The position numbers and the translations under genes were made by a program. From Nocardia miyunensis NBRC 108239 (GTDB lineage Bacteria; Actinomycetota; Actinomycetes; Mycobacteriales; Mycobacteriaceae), in assembly GCF_001613065.1 (NCBI RefSeq), contig NZ_BDBQ01000064.1:1-64000 (forward strand): DNA of 64,000 nucleotides, read 5' to 3'. The notes beneath the pieces are model-generated. The model was given only the letters and a program-made list of their open reading frames with translations. It made no database searches and had not been told where the DNA came from. Below are positions 36,591 to 45,960 of this stretch, in pieces (the first letter of the stretch is position 1; each line of letters opens with the position of its first letter).

Positions 36591-38057
36591 TCAGCTCAGT
36601 GCCTCGACGGGAAGACCGAAGGTCTCGAAGTCGTCCAGGTTCAGCTCGTCGTATTGCCGACCGTGTTCCGCACGCGTGAACGGCCAGATCACCTGTGTGC
36701 CACTGGCATCGGTGTACCAGTTGTCGCACAGCGAATAGGTGGTCTGCGGCAACTTCTCGCGGATGGTGTCCACGAAGCGGTCCGTCGCGGCCCGGGTCGG
36801 CGCGATCGGGGTTCGGTCCCGCTCGATGACGGCGAGCAGCCGCAGCAGATAACCGACCTCGTCGCGCAGGCACAACGGGATGGCCAGCGAGTTGATCGGC
36901 GCGAACGGCCCGTTGAGCAGGAACAGATTCGGCATCTGCGGCAGACCCACGCCGCGATAGGAGAACACCGCCCCCTGCCACAGCTCGTCGAGTGTGACTC
37001 CGTTCGCGCCGGTGATCCGCATGGGACGCATATAGGCGTGCGTATCGAACCCGGTGGCGAACACGATGACATCGAGCGTGTGCTTGACGCCCGTGCCGTC
37101 GACGACGCCGTCGTGCTCGATATGGCCGAGCGGACCGAACACGGGCTGCACGTTCGGACGCTGCAACACCCGGTAGTAGTCCGGGGATTTCGGGATCCGT
37201 TTGCAGCCCAGCGGCTCGGCGGGCGTGAGTTTGCGCCGCAGTGCGGGGTCGGGGATCTCCTGCTCGAGCACGTCGAGGAAGCGCTGATTCGCCGCATCGC
37301 GATCGGGGCCCGGTTCCAGTCGCCAGGTTTCCGGGCCGTCGGTCTTGACGCGGAGCCGCGCCATCCGCGTGTCCCAGTACTTGGCCAGCGCCGGAATCCG
37401 GAGCAGCAGCTTCTCGAGCCAGGAGATGCTGGGATTCTCCTTGATCTGGATCCACTGCGGCGTGCGGATGAAATGGACGACGTCGTGGCCGCGTTTGCCG
37501 AGTTCGCTGACGATCTGGATGCCGCTGGACCCGGTGCCGATCACACCGACGCGTTTGCCGGTGAAGGACAGCGAATGGTCCCACCGTGAGGAATGGAACG
37601 CCGTTCCCCGGAAGTCGTCCATGCCCTCGATGCGCGGCATCTTGGGCACACGCAGGAAACCGGTCGCCACCATCGCCACGTCGAACACATGCGTTTCGCC
37701 GTCGGTGGTCACGATCTGCCACACTCCGTCGTGCCACGAAGCCTCGGCGACCTCGCTGCCGAATCGGATCAGCGGGTACAGCCCCTTCCTGCGCGCGAAC
37801 GATTTCAGGTAGGCGCCGATCTCCACACCGGGTGCGTAGCGCTTGGACCAGGTACTACTGCGCATCTCCGCGAACTCGTAGCTGCGGGTGATGACATCGA
37901 CATGTAGCCCCGGGTAGTCGTTCTGCAGCCAGGTGCCGCCGACATCGGAATTCTTCTCGAAGACGACGACCTCGTAGCCGCTTTCCTTCAGCCGGTAGGC
38001 CGCGTACAGCCCCGCCATTCCCGCACCGATGATGCCTATGCGTAGCCGAGCGCTCAT
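36591..38057 (-). CDS. Type I Baeyer-Villiger monooxygenase
   Basis: A 488-residue flavin monooxygenase. The first Rossmann motif is GIIGAGMAGLYAAYRL, the second GVIGTGSSGIQIVSEL, and between them FRGTAFHSSRWDH matches the Baeyer-Villiger fingerprint FxGxxxHxxxW(P/D). It should insert oxygen beside a ketone to give an ester or lactone using NADPH and O2. The start ATG 38057 overlaps the crotonase stop (ATGA). In this operon it can provide ring opening of an alicyclic ketone. Confidence 0.9.
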   Translation of the reverse strand: MSARLRIGIIGAGMAGLYAAYRLKESGYEVVVFEKNSDVGGTWLQNDYPGLHVDVITRSYEFAEMRSSTWSKRYAPGVEIGAYLKSFARRKGLYPLIRFGSEVAEASWHDGVWQIVTTDGETHVFDVAMVATGFLRVPKMPRIEGMDDFRGTAFHSSRWDHSLSFTGKRVGVIGTGSSGIQIVSELGKRGHDVVHFIRTPQWIQIKENPSISWLEKLLLRIPALAKYWDTRMARLRVKTDGPETWRLEPGPDRDAANQRFLDVLEQEIPDPALRRKLTPAEPLGCKRIPKSPDYYRVLQRPNVQPVFGPLGHIEHDGVVDGTGVKHTLDVIVFATGFDTHAYMRPMRITGANGVTLDELWQGAVFSYRGVGLPQMPNLFLLNGPFAPINSLAIPLCLRDEVGYLLRLLAVIERDRTPIAPTRAATDRFVDTIREKLPQTTYSLCDNWYTDASGTQVIWPFTRAEHGRQYDELNLDDFETFGLPVEALS

Positions 38058-38794
38058 GCCCGCTTCTCCTCGCTCCCGGAATCTGTACTGGTCTTGTCGG
38101 CGGCGAGCCGAGCCTGCTCGGCGGCCTCGTGGACTGCCGCCTCGGCGAAACGCTCGCGCAGCCCGGCGCGCATGGTGACCCGGATACCGCGCACCGCCGG
38201 CGCCGGATTCCCGGCGAACTGTGCGGCGAAAGCGATTGCCGCGGAACGCAATTCCGTGGGCTGCACAACCATGTCGGTCAGTTCGGCCGCGTATTCGGCG
38301 CCAACGGAAACGCGTTCTCCGGACATGAGCATGCGAGCCGCCCGCTGCGGGCCGACCAGTCGCGGCAGCGTCACCGAGGTGCCGAATCCGTGGTGCAGAC
38401 CGAGCGTGACGAAGTTCGGCCAGAAGTACGCGTCCGCGGCGCAGACCCGGAAGTCCGCGGCGAGCGCGAGGCCGAAACCCGCCCCGATCGCACCACCCTG
38501 CACCGCCGCGATCCAGGGCGTGGCGATGTCGAAAAGTCCTGCGGCGGTGCGGTAGACGCTGGCCGAATCGTCGCCCGGCCCGCGGGGCGCGCGGAAGTCG
38601 CGCCCCGCGCAGAAGTGCTTGCCGTCGGCGGCCAGGACGATCGCACGACAATCCGGATCGCTGTCCAGATCACGTAATGCATTGATGACCGCGTCCAGCA
38701 CCGAGCGGTTCAGATAGTTGTTCGGCGCCCCGCGCATCGTGACGACACCGACCGCGGTAGCCGCGTCGGTCTCCATCGTCACCAATTCACTCAT
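38054..38794 (-). CDS. Enoyl-CoA hydratase/isomerase-family protein
   Basis: A 246-residue crotonase. CoA/oxyanion segments are DGKHFCAGRDFRAP and QGGAIGAGFGLALAADFRV; FWPNFVTLGLHHGFG replaces the common FxxPE, so both classical glutamates appear to be absent. The C-terminal tail is rich in Ala/Glu. ATG 38794 (MSELVTMETD) overlaps the end of the upstream CoA-transferase by 8 bp; the frame upstream is inside that gene. Confidence 0.87.
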   Translation of the reverse strand: MSELVTMETDAATAVGVVTMRGAPNNYLNRSVLDAVINALRDLDSDPDCRAIVLAADGKHFCAGRDFRAPRGPGDDSASVYRTAAGLFDIATPWIAAVQGGAIGAGFGLALAADFRVCAADAYFWPNFVTLGLHHGFGTSVTLPRLVGPQRAARMLMSGERVSVGAEYAAELTDMVVQPTELRSAAIAFAAQFAGNPAPAVRGIRVTMRAGLRERFAEAAVHEAAEQARLAADKTSTDSGSEEKRA

Positions 38795-39998
38795 GCGCGC
38801 TGCCCCGCACCGCTGCGACCGGATCGAGATACTCACGAGCGAGCCAGGCTCCCCCATCGGAAAGCCGGTCGATGATCGCGGCCTGATGCTCGCCCAGTTC
38901 CGGCGGCGGCAGTTCGGCACGGCACGGTGTAGCGGACAGTTTGACCGCGGGTCCGGGCATCTTGATCTTGCCCAGTCGGGCGTGGTCCATCTCGACGATC
39001 ATCTCCCGCGCCGCGGTCTGCGGATCGTTGATGACGTCTTCCACGGAGTTGAGCGGACTGTGCGGAATTCCCCCCTCGGTGAGGGTCCGCACCCAGTACT
39101 CGGTGGTCTCCTCCTGGAAACGGCCATCGAGCAGGGCCTTGAGTTCCACCCGGTTCGCGACTCGCCTGGGGTTCTCGTCGAAGCGCGGGTCGGTGCCCAA
39201 CTCCGTCAGCCCCATCGCGGTCATCATGCGACGGAACAGCCCGTCGTTGAGTGCGCCCGCGATCACGTAGCCATCCTTGGTCGGGAATGCCTCATAGGGA
39301 ACGACGTGTGGCGCAGCCGACCCCATTTTCCGCGCCGGCGCGGTGCCGGTCGCGAAGTAGCCGACCGCCCGGTACAGCAGCCACGCGATCTGGGTCTCGA
39401 ACATCGACGCCTCGACGTATTGGCCCTGCCCGGTCCGTTCGCGGGCGGCCAGCGCGAGCAGCACGGCCTGGTTGGCGTACATGGCCGCGCCGATATCGCA
39501 GATGGAGATGTTCGCGCGTACCGGCTCGCCGCCCGGGGTTCCGGTGCTGGCCATCATGCCGACGAACGCCTGCATGATCGCGTCGTAGGCGGGTTGCTCG
39601 CTGCGCGGGCCGGTCCGGCCGAAGCCGGAGATCGAGCAGTACACGATCCTAGGATTGACCCGGGCGATCTCCTCGTAGGAGATGCCCAGTCGCGCGGTCA
39701 CCCCGGTGCGGTAGTTCTCCACCAGCACATCGGCGGACCGGCACAGGTCCAGGAAGATCCGGCGGTCCTCGTCCTGTTTGAGATTCAGGACCATGGACCG
39801 CTTGTTGCGGTTGAGGGCCAGGAACTCCGCGCCCTGGTCTCCCCAGAACGGCGGGCCCATCCGGCGGGAGGGGTCACCGCCGGGCGGCTCGATCTTGATC
39901 ACGTCCGCGCCCGCGTCACCGAGCATCATCGTGCACAACGGCCCGGCGAGCACGGTGGTCAGATCCAGGACCTTCACATTCTGCAGCGGCATCGTCAT
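38787..39998 (-). CDS. Family III CoA-transferase
   Basis: A 403-residue CaiB/BaiF enzyme: VKVLDLTTVLAGPLCTMMLGD, GADVIKIEPPGGDPSRRMGPP, NRNKRSMVLNLKQ, and the likely catalytic Asp in ISICDIGAAMYANQA. Overlaps both neighbours by 4-8 bp. Two such transferases in one operon suggest two different acids are activated, or activation plus product recycling. Confidence 0.92.
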   Translation of the reverse strand: MTMPLQNVKVLDLTTVLAGPLCTMMLGDAGADVIKIEPPGGDPSRRMGPPFWGDQGAEFLALNRNKRSMVLNLKQDEDRRIFLDLCRSADVLVENYRTGVTARLGISYEEIARVNPRIVYCSISGFGRTGPRSEQPAYDAIMQAFVGMMASTGTPGGEPVRANISICDIGAAMYANQAVLLALAARERTGQGQYVEASMFETQIAWLLYRAVGYFATGTAPARKMGSAAPHVVPYEAFPTKDGYVIAGALNDGLFRRMMTAMGLTELGTDPRFDENPRRVANRVELKALLDGRFQEETTEYWVRTLTEGGIPHSPLNSVEDVINDPQTAAREMIVEMDHARLGKIKMPGPAVKLSATPCRAELPPPELGEHQAAIIDRLSDGGAWLAREYLDPVAAVRGSAHE

Positions 39999-40789
39999 CA
40001 GCGGCTCACCTGCGCAGTCTCGGTCGTTCCGCCCTGCCGGACACGCACCCCGAAGTCCGGAGCCATCCGCGCGATGACCCGCACCTCCTTGGCGTACTCG
40101 ATGCCCTGCTCGTAGGTCATGTCGGTCACCGCGCGCACGATGTCCTTGGTCAGCCGCACCGCGGAGGGATCGTGCGCGGCGACCGTCCCGGCGAACTTCA
40201 CGGCGACGGCGAATGCCTCACCGCGGCCGACCACCCGACTGACCAGGCCCAGCCGCTCCGCACGAGCGGGATCGATCCGCTCGCCCGACAGCACCAGTTC
40301 CATGGTCGCCTTGCGGCCCACGGTCCGTAGCAGCGTCGGAATCACCGTCGCCGAGGGAACCCCGGCGACGACCTCGGGGAACCCGAGGCGGGTGTCCTCC
40401 TCGACGATCGCGACATCGCACCAGTTCATGAGGTTGCATCCGGCGCCGAGGGCGAAGCCGTGCACGGCGGCCACGGTGGGCTTCGCGTAACCCCACAGGG
40501 TCTTGTTCAGTACGAGGATGGCGTTGTATTCGTCCCGGTCCTCCAGGGCCGACGCCGCTCGCATCCGGCTCAGGTCGGCGCCCGCGCAGAACCCGCGTCC
40601 AGCGCCGCGCAGCACCACCGCGCGGCACGCCGGGTCCTGGGCGAGCGCGCTCAGGGACCGAGTGAGCGCGTCGACGATCGACGGGCTCAGCGGGTTGCGC
40701 CGATCCGGTTCGTTGAGCGTCAAAATACCGATGCCGTCGGTGATTTCGACCAGAACCGGATCCGCGGATGCTGGATCTGTTGGTTGCAT
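39998..40789 (-). CDS. Enoyl-CoA hydratase/isomerase-family protein
   Basis: A 263-residue crotonase with RGAGRGFCAGADLSRM, HGFALGAGCNLMNWCDVAI and LGFPEVVAGVPSATV. The FPE glutamate is present while the first glutamate (GGGCEL position) is Asn (GAGCNL), a pattern common in isomerases and single-Glu members. It overlaps the CoA-transferase by one base through ATGA. Confidence 0.9.
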   Translation of the reverse strand: MQPTDPASADPVLVEITDGIGILTLNEPDRRNPLSPSIVDALTRSLSALAQDPACRAVVLRGAGRGFCAGADLSRMRAASALEDRDEYNAILVLNKTLWGYAKPTVAAVHGFALGAGCNLMNWCDVAIVEEDTRLGFPEVVAGVPSATVIPTLLRTVGRKATMELVLSGERIDPARAERLGLVSRVVGRGEAFAVAVKFAGTVAAHDPSAVRLTKDIVRAVTDMTYEQGIEYAKEVRVIARMAPDFGVRVRQGGTTETAQVSR

Positions 40790-40882
40790 GGATGTGCTCC
40801 TCGCACTGTTCGAATCTTGGTTGTCACGGCGTCGCGAACACCGATGCGGCGCTCGAGCCCGGCCGTGTGGTGGATGTGGTCG

Positions 40883-41509
40883 CTACCAGCGGTCCCAGTG
40901 CACGACCTCCTCGACCGGCCGCCGACGCACCGGCCCGTGCGGGCGCGCCGGGAATCCGACGGGTATCAGCGCACCCATGTGGACGTCGTCGGGGATGCCC
41001 AGCAATTCCCGCAACTCGCTCTCGAACGGTGCGTGGAAGCTGGTCATCGCCGCACCGAGGCCCGTCGCCCGCGCCGCGATCAGCAGGTTCTGCGCGGCCC
41101 CGAACATCGCCGAGTGGAGCAGGTCGATCTGGGGAGCCTGCGGCGGGAAGATGTTTCGTCCGCAGACGAAGATCAGCACCGGGACATCGCCGAGGTTCTC
41201 CAACAGATTCAGCGACCCGGCCCGCATAGCGCGATGGTCCGGCTCCGCCTCCTGAACCGACCCGACTGTCGCCGCGATCGGCGAGATCACCTTCCCGATC
41301 TGCCCACGCAGCGCCGGATCGGTGACGACCAGGAAGTGCCAACCCTGCGAGTTGCCGGGATTGGGTGCTCTGGTGGCGGCCCAGAGCAAGGTCCGGATCT
41401 TCTCCTCGGGGACCGGCGTCGGCTCGAACCAGCGCATGGTCCGTGCCGTCGCGATCGCTTCGAGGGCGTCCATGCCGGAAACCGGACCGGCCGACGTCTC
41501 GTCGGTCAT
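40883..41509 (-). CDS. Nitroreductase-family FMN oxidoreductase
   Basis: A 208-residue nitroreductase-fold protein. FMN contacts are RTMRWFEPTPVP near the N-terminus, PGNSQGWHFLVVTD, and GLGAAMTSFHAPFESEL. ATG 41509 is taken as start; GTG 41521, overlapping the P450 stop (GTGA), is possible. Such enzymes reduce enones, quinones or similar acceptors with NAD(P)H. It follows the P450 in the operon. Confidence 0.87.
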   Translation of the reverse strand: MTDETSAGPVSGMDALEAIATARTMRWFEPTPVPEEKIRTLLWAATRAPNPGNSQGWHFLVVTDPALRGQIGKVISPIAATVGSVQEAEPDHRAMRAGSLNLLENLGDVPVLIFVCGRNIFPPQAPQIDLLHSAMFGAAQNLLIAARATGLGAAMTSFHAPFESELRELLGIPDDVHMGALIPVGFPARPHGPVRRRPVEEVVHWDRW

Positions 41510-41517
41510 GGCACTGC

Positions 41518-42747
41518 TCACCGCAGGACGAGTTTCAGATCGCGCAGTGCGCGGACGGTCAGATTGGGAATGTGCTCGGAGGTATGCCCGGGAGCCCGGG
41601 TAATGCTGGTGGTGCGTTCCAGCAGCGCCTGCAGTGCGATGCGGGCCTCCGAGCGGGCCAGTTCGGCTCCGGAGCACAGGTGCGCGCCCATGCCGAAGGC
41701 CAAGTGCCGCTTCGCATCCCGTCGATCGTCGTCGAACACGGCCGCGTCCTCGAACATGGCGTCGTCGCGGTTGGCGGAGGCGATCATCAGCATGCATACC
41801 GTGTCGGCCGGGATCTCGACGCCACCGAGCACGGTGTCGCGGGTGGTGATCCGATGCACCAGCTTGATGGGCGACTCGGTGCGCAGGGTCTCCTCGACCA
41901 CATCCTTGACCAGATACTCGTCGTGGCGAAGACGTTCGAGCAGTTCCGGGCGGTCGACGATCTCGTTCACCATAGAGCCGATCAGGCTGGTCGAGGATTC
42001 CGCCCCGGCCACCAGGAGCTGGGCGCAGATCAGCACGAGTTCGTTCTCGGTGGTCTCCTCCTCGGCGTTGACCAGGTCGGACAGGAAGTCGTCCCGCGGT
42101 TCGGCCCGGCGTGCGGCCAGCTCGCGGTAGAGGTACTGGTGGAAGTCGACCAGGTCTTTCGCGATCGAGATGTTCTCGTCCTCGGTCTCGCGGGGCTCAC
42201 CGAAGCGCGCGACCTGGGCGTCGGCCCAGCGCTTCACATCCTGCTCGTGCTGCTCGTCCACGCCGAGGATGTGCCCGATCATGAGCACCGGCAGCCGCAC
42301 GCAGAACTGTTTCCAGAAGTCCACCGGCTCACCGAAGGGCATCTCGTCGAGCAACCGGTGCACGACGTCGTGGATGTATTCATCGAGCTCGCGGACTCGG
42401 GTGTTGGTGAATCCGCGGCGGATCATCCGGCGGTGCTTGGCATGCACATCACCGTCGACGAAGGCCAGCGCGTCGGAATAAGGGCAGCCGTCCTTCAGGA
42501 TCTCCTTGACCTGCGCGCTGTCCTCGTAGGGCGACATGCCGCCCTTGAAGCGCCGGCTGATCTGGTTCGAGAAGGTCTCGGTGTCACGGATCGCGGTGAC
42601 GACATCGTCGTACCGGGTGACGATGGTGAAGCCCGCTCCCTCGGCGGTGTGGTGGATCGGCGCGCTCTCGCGCAGCGCCGACCAGAACTCGTAGGGTTCG
42701 GCCAGGGTTGCCGGATCCAGCAGTTTGAAATCATCAACCGAAGTCAT
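41518..42747 (-). CDS. Cytochrome P450 (first of three)
   Basis: A 409-residue soluble bacterial P450. I-helix LLVAGAESSTSLIG, ExxR in EETLRTES, and haem-Cys loop FGMGAHLCSGAELAR. Heads a long operon: P450, nitroreductase, crotonase, CoA-transferase, crotonase, Baeyer-Villiger enzyme, thiolase, CoA-transferase. Electron donors are probably the ferredoxin and reductase at 29835-31240. Two AT-rich motif copies lie 69-135 bp upstream. Confidence 0.95.
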   Translation of the reverse strand: MTSVDDFKLLDPATLAEPYEFWSALRESAPIHHTAEGAGFTIVTRYDDVVTAIRDTETFSNQISRRFKGGMSPYEDSAQVKEILKDGCPYSDALAFVDGDVHAKHRRMIRRGFTNTRVRELDEYIHDVVHRLLDEMPFGEPVDFWKQFCVRLPVLMIGHILGVDEQHEQDVKRWADAQVARFGEPRETEDENISIAKDLVDFHQYLYRELAARRAEPRDDFLSDLVNAEEETTENELVLICAQLLVAGAESSTSLIGSMVNEIVDRPELLERLRHDEYLVKDVVEETLRTESPIKLVHRITTRDTVLGGVEIPADTVCMLMIASANRDDAMFEDAAVFDDDRRDAKRHLAFGMGAHLCSGAELARSEARIALQALLERTTSITRAPGHTSEHIPNLTVRALRDLKLVLR

Positions 42748-42814
42748 GTCGATCCTTACAGATGTGGACAGGCGAAGCCGCCCGTGGACGCACCGATATC
42801 AGGCTCCCCCACCT

Positions 42815-42826
42815 GAACATAATTAG
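42815..42826. promoter_or_regulatory. AT-rich motif site 7 (upstream of P450 operon)
   Basis: GAACATAATTAG, 68 bp ahead of the P450 start. Confidence 0.5.
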
Positions 42827-42869
42827 ATTAGAGGAATTCTTATTGTGCTTCAAGCACTATTGGACCACA

Positions 42870-42881
42870 AACATGATTAGG
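42870..42881. promoter_or_regulatory. AT-rich motif site 8 (upstream of P450 operon)
   Basis: AACATGATTAGG, overlapping the stop codon of the flavoprotein gene, about 120 bp ahead of the P450. Confidence 0.4.
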
Positions 42882-44880
42882 ATGAAGCGCTGACCTGTGC
42901 GGCCAGTGGTCGCCCCGGTCCGGGGACGAGGTCACCGGCCAGCTCGTATGCGTGATGGACGAGTTCTACCGCCAACCCTGGCGCGTCCGCGTCGCCCAGG
43001 AACAGGACTTCGGGAGCGCATTGCCGCCACGGTTCCGGATCGCGGGCGATCGCGGGTTCGAGCACGACGAGAACGTCCAGATCATCCACCGTCTGGCTGA
43101 ATCCCTCGTGCCGGAAGCTCGCGCGTCGGCCGGTCACCTCGAGGTCCTTGGCCGAGGAGACGAGCCGGACGCGTTCGGGATCGAATTCCCGGGTCATCCA
43201 GCCGCGATTGAGGATGTCGAGCTTGCGTGCCACCGGGCCCTCGGTGTCGACGACCGTGACCTGCGCCGCGCCCTGCACCTCGTATCGGCGAGCCAGCAGC
43301 AACGCCACGTTGTGGTGGTCGCCGCGGTCGACGATGAGTACCCGGTTGCCTTCCGGCACTTCGAGATCCAGTGCCTGCTCGAGTCCCACGATGGGCATTC
43401 GGGCTTCGGGCAAGTCGGCCGCCACGGGTGCGTGCCGACTGGCACCGATCGCCACTACCACCTGGTCGTACCCGCTGAGATCGTCGGGACCCACCGAGTG
43501 CCCCAGTTCCACGCGAACGTTGTTGTGCCGCAGTTCGGTAGCGAGGACCTCGGTGAAGCGAGCCACCTCCTGACGTTCCGGCAGGGTCGCCGACCTGGCG
43601 AACATGCCGCCCAACTGGTCCGCAGCTTCGAAGAGGGTGACCTGATGTCCCCGGGCTGCCGCGGTCGAAGCGAATTGCATACCGGCGATCCCGCCACCGA
43701 CCACCGCGATGTTCTTGGACAGCACCACCGGATCCGGCAGCGGCGTCGATTCCCGGCCCGCGCGCGGATTCACCAGGCAGCCGATCGGCAACCCCGACAT
43801 CAGCTGTCCGCGGCAGCCCTGCACGCAGCCGATGCACTGCCGGATCTCCTCGGTGCGCCCCTGCATCGTCTTGGCCACGACGAACGGATCCGCGATGTGA
43901 GCGCGGGCCATATTGACCATGTCCGCGATTCCCGCGGAAATCGCCTGCTCGGCATCGGCGAGGGTGCGCACCCGGTGCGAGGCGAATACGGCGCAGTCCA
44001 CCGTGCTGCGGACCCGGGCGACATCCGCGGCGAAGGGCAGCGTCGGTGTGCCCGCCGGGGGGACGACCATGAACGGAGTCGCGTGCTGTCCGGCGGTCAC
44101 CGAGACGAACGACAGACCTTCCGCGGCCAGCGCGGCGGTGATGTCGAGGGCCTCGTCACGGTCCAGGCCGCCCGGAACCGTTTCGTAAGCCGTCACTCGT
44201 GCGCCCACGACCACGTCCGATCCGACGCGGTCGAGGATCGCGCGCACGACGCTGCGCGCGAACCGGAGCCGATTCTGCGGCGAGCCGCCCCACTGATCGG
44301 TGCGATGGTTACTCCACGGCGAGAGGAACTCCTCGATCAGATATCCATGCGCGCAGTGCAATTCGATGCCGTCGAAGCCGACGGCGATCATGTTCGCCGC
44401 GCTGTCGGCGAACGCCTCGATCAGCTCCAGGATCTCGGCGTTGCTCAACTCGTGCGCGGTGGTCGAGTGGGCGGGATCGGCCAGGGCCGAGGGCCCGACC
44501 GCGGGACGGCCCGTGAGCACCGGCTCCTGCTGCCGTCCGTTGTGCATCAGCTGGCAGAAGATCCGCCCGCCCTCGTCGTGCACCGCGCCGGTGAGCCTCT
44601 CGAAGCTCTCGCGGCCGTCCCGGCGCCAGGCGTCCATCATGAACGGGCCGCCGGTCGTGGGATGCACGTGCGTGCCCTCGGTGATCACCAAACCCGCACC
44701 GCCCCTGGCACGTTCGGCCATATAGGCCGCGTAGCGGGGACTGGGCAGGCCACCGGACTGGTAGTTCGTGCCGTGCGCGCCGACCAGGATTCGATTCCGC
44801 ATGGTCAGCGAGCCGAGCGTCCACGGGGACAGGGTCAGCGGATACTGCGACTGCCCTGTCGTGTCGGGTGTCGAATTCAC
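42877..44880 (-). CDS. Old-yellow-enzyme/2,4-dienoyl-CoA reductase-like flavoprotein
   Basis: A 667-residue two-domain enzyme. The N-terminal TIM barrel binds FMN and shows CQLMHNGRQ, FDGIELHCAHGYLIEEFLSP and NHRTDQWGG. The 4Fe-4S ligands are in CIGCVQGCRGQLMSGLPIGC (about residues 345-365). The C-terminal domain has the FAD/NAD motif IAVVGGGIAGMQFASTAA. It reduces conjugated double bonds, as in dienoyl-CoA reductase or cyclic enone reductases. GTG 44880 overlaps the SnoaL stop (GTGA). Confidence 0.92.
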   Translation of the reverse strand: MNSTPDTTGQSQYPLTLSPWTLGSLTMRNRILVGAHGTNYQSGGLPSPRYAAYMAERARGGAGLVITEGTHVHPTTGGPFMMDAWRRDGRESFERLTGAVHDEGGRIFCQLMHNGRQQEPVLTGRPAVGPSALADPAHSTTAHELSNAEILELIEAFADSAANMIAVGFDGIELHCAHGYLIEEFLSPWSNHRTDQWGGSPQNRLRFARSVVRAILDRVGSDVVVGARVTAYETVPGGLDRDEALDITAALAAEGLSFVSVTAGQHATPFMVVPPAGTPTLPFAADVARVRSTVDCAVFASHRVRTLADAEQAISAGIADMVNMARAHIADPFVVAKTMQGRTEEIRQCIGCVQGCRGQLMSGLPIGCLVNPRAGRESTPLPDPVVLSKNIAVVGGGIAGMQFASTAAARGHQVTLFEAADQLGGMFARSATLPERQEVARFTEVLATELRHNNVRVELGHSVGPDDLSGYDQVVVAIGASRHAPVAADLPEARMPIVGLEQALDLEVPEGNRVLIVDRGDHHNVALLLARRYEVQGAAQVTVVDTEGPVARKLDILNRGWMTREFDPERVRLVSSAKDLEVTGRRASFRHEGFSQTVDDLDVLVVLEPAIARDPEPWRQCAPEVLFLGDADAPGLAVELVHHAYELAGDLVPGPGRPLAAQVSASS

Positions 44881-45425
44881 TGGGCATCACGCTCCGCGGC
44901 CGCGGCGGCGTAACCGGCGAAGTAAGTCTCGGGCCCCGTGCCGATGCCCAGCGCACCGGTGCCGAGCGGGGTCATCTTCCGGTACTTGATCCGCCATCCG
45001 TTCTCGGTCCGGACCAGGTCGTCGTTGTAGACGCCGACGTAGACGTAGTCGCACGGGCGGACCGCGCCCTGGTCGCGCGAGGCGCGCAGCCAGGTCCAGC
45101 ACTGGGTGTAGGTCCGGGCCTTGGCCCGATCACCGTCCACCTCGATTTCGGTGTTGCTGATGAAATGCGCTGTGGCATCGAGGTTTTGCGACGACCGCGC
45201 GAACATCGACTCGATCGCGTCCCAGCCCTGGAAGGCCTGCCCGAACAGATTGTGATCGTCCGTGCCGTCCTCGGTGAAGATCTCCCGAATCCAGGCGGTG
45301 CCCTCGCGAGCGTCGCACAGATAGGTGTAGCGGGTCAGCAGCGCGAGGATCTCCTCCTTGTCCACCAGTCGCCGCACCGCGGCGGCATGATCGCTGTCCG
45401 GCGTCGTCGCTGGATCGACCGTCAT
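44877..45425 (-). CDS. SnoaL-like (NTF2-fold) protein 2
   Basis: A 182-residue SnoaL-4-type protein. It has the N-terminal helix DKEEILALLTRYTYLCDAR, the FTEDGTDDHNLFG loop, ATAHFISNTEIEVDGDRA, and the cap segment around PCDYVYVGVYNDDL. Members are dehydratases, isomerases or hydroxylase-like, often in aromatic or steroid pathways. It overlaps the flavoprotein and its own paralogue by 4 bp, so they may be heteromeric. Confidence 0.87.
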   Translation of the reverse strand: MTVDPATTPDSDHAAAVRRLVDKEEILALLTRYTYLCDAREGTAWIREIFTEDGTDDHNLFGQAFQGWDAIESMFARSSQNLDATAHFISNTEIEVDGDRAKARTYTQCWTWLRASRDQGAVRPCDYVYVGVYNDDLVRTENGWRIKYRKMTPLGTGALGIGTGPETYFAGYAAAAAERDAQ

Positions 45426-45946
45426 GTGAAGTCCTCCTGATCGCCGCCCTCATCAGTGGGCGGTGGGTTGTAATCGGTGGGCCGCGCTCCGAATCCGGTG
45501 GCGCCGGTGCCGAGTGGTTCGATGATTCGCTCGCTGATCAGCCAGCCCTCATCGGTGCGCTCCAACCGGTCGACATAGATACCGGTGAACACCCAGTCCG
45601 CGGGCCGTACCGCGCCACGGTCCGCCGAGGCCCAAACCCACGTCCAGCCCGACACGTACGTGCGGGCACGCGCCACATCCCCATCGATCTCGATGATCGA
45701 GTTGGAGATGAAATGGGCGCTGCTGTCGGTCGTCTCGTTGGAGCGGCGGAACATGCTCTCGATCTCGTCGCGTCCGCGAAAGGCCCGTCCGTAGAGTCCG
45801 TGGTCGTCGACGGCGTCCTCGGTGAACGCCTCGCGCGCGATGGCCGCCGGTTGCCGGGCGTCGACCAGTCGGCAGTAACGGGCGAGCACCTCCTGTACGG
45901 CGCGGATGTCGTCGAGTCGCGAGAGCTGTTGCTCCAGTGTTTCCAT
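45422..45946 (-). CDS. SnoaL-like (NTF2-fold) protein 1
   Basis: A 174-residue paralogue of the next gene. Equivalent segments are VQEVLARYCRLVDARQ, FTEDAVDDHGLYGRAF, SSAHFISNSIIEIDGDVA and PADWVFTGIYVDRL, and the C-terminal PLGTGATGFG repeats the PLGTGALGIG of the partner. The HFISN and TEDxxDDH motifs held in both are likely the active-site surface. It follows the E1 beta gene by 14 bp. Confidence 0.87.
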   Translation of the reverse strand: METLEQQLSRLDDIRAVQEVLARYCRLVDARQPAAIAREAFTEDAVDDHGLYGRAFRGRDEIESMFRRSNETTDSSAHFISNSIIEIDGDVARARTYVSGWTWVWASADRGAVRPADWVFTGIYVDRLERTDEGWLISERIIEPLGTGATGFGARPTDYNPPPTDEGGDQEDFT

Positions 45947-45960
45947 GACGAACGCTCCCG

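Noticed and set aside
36576..37737. Extension of the thiolase frame to 797 codons
   Set aside because: The upstream part overlaps the Baeyer-Villiger gene and has no thiolase features.
36591..38651. Extended 686-codon frame for the Baeyer-Villiger enzyme
   Set aside because: The extra N-terminal 198 codons run inside the crotonase gene in another frame; the Rossmann motif begins right after ATG 38057.
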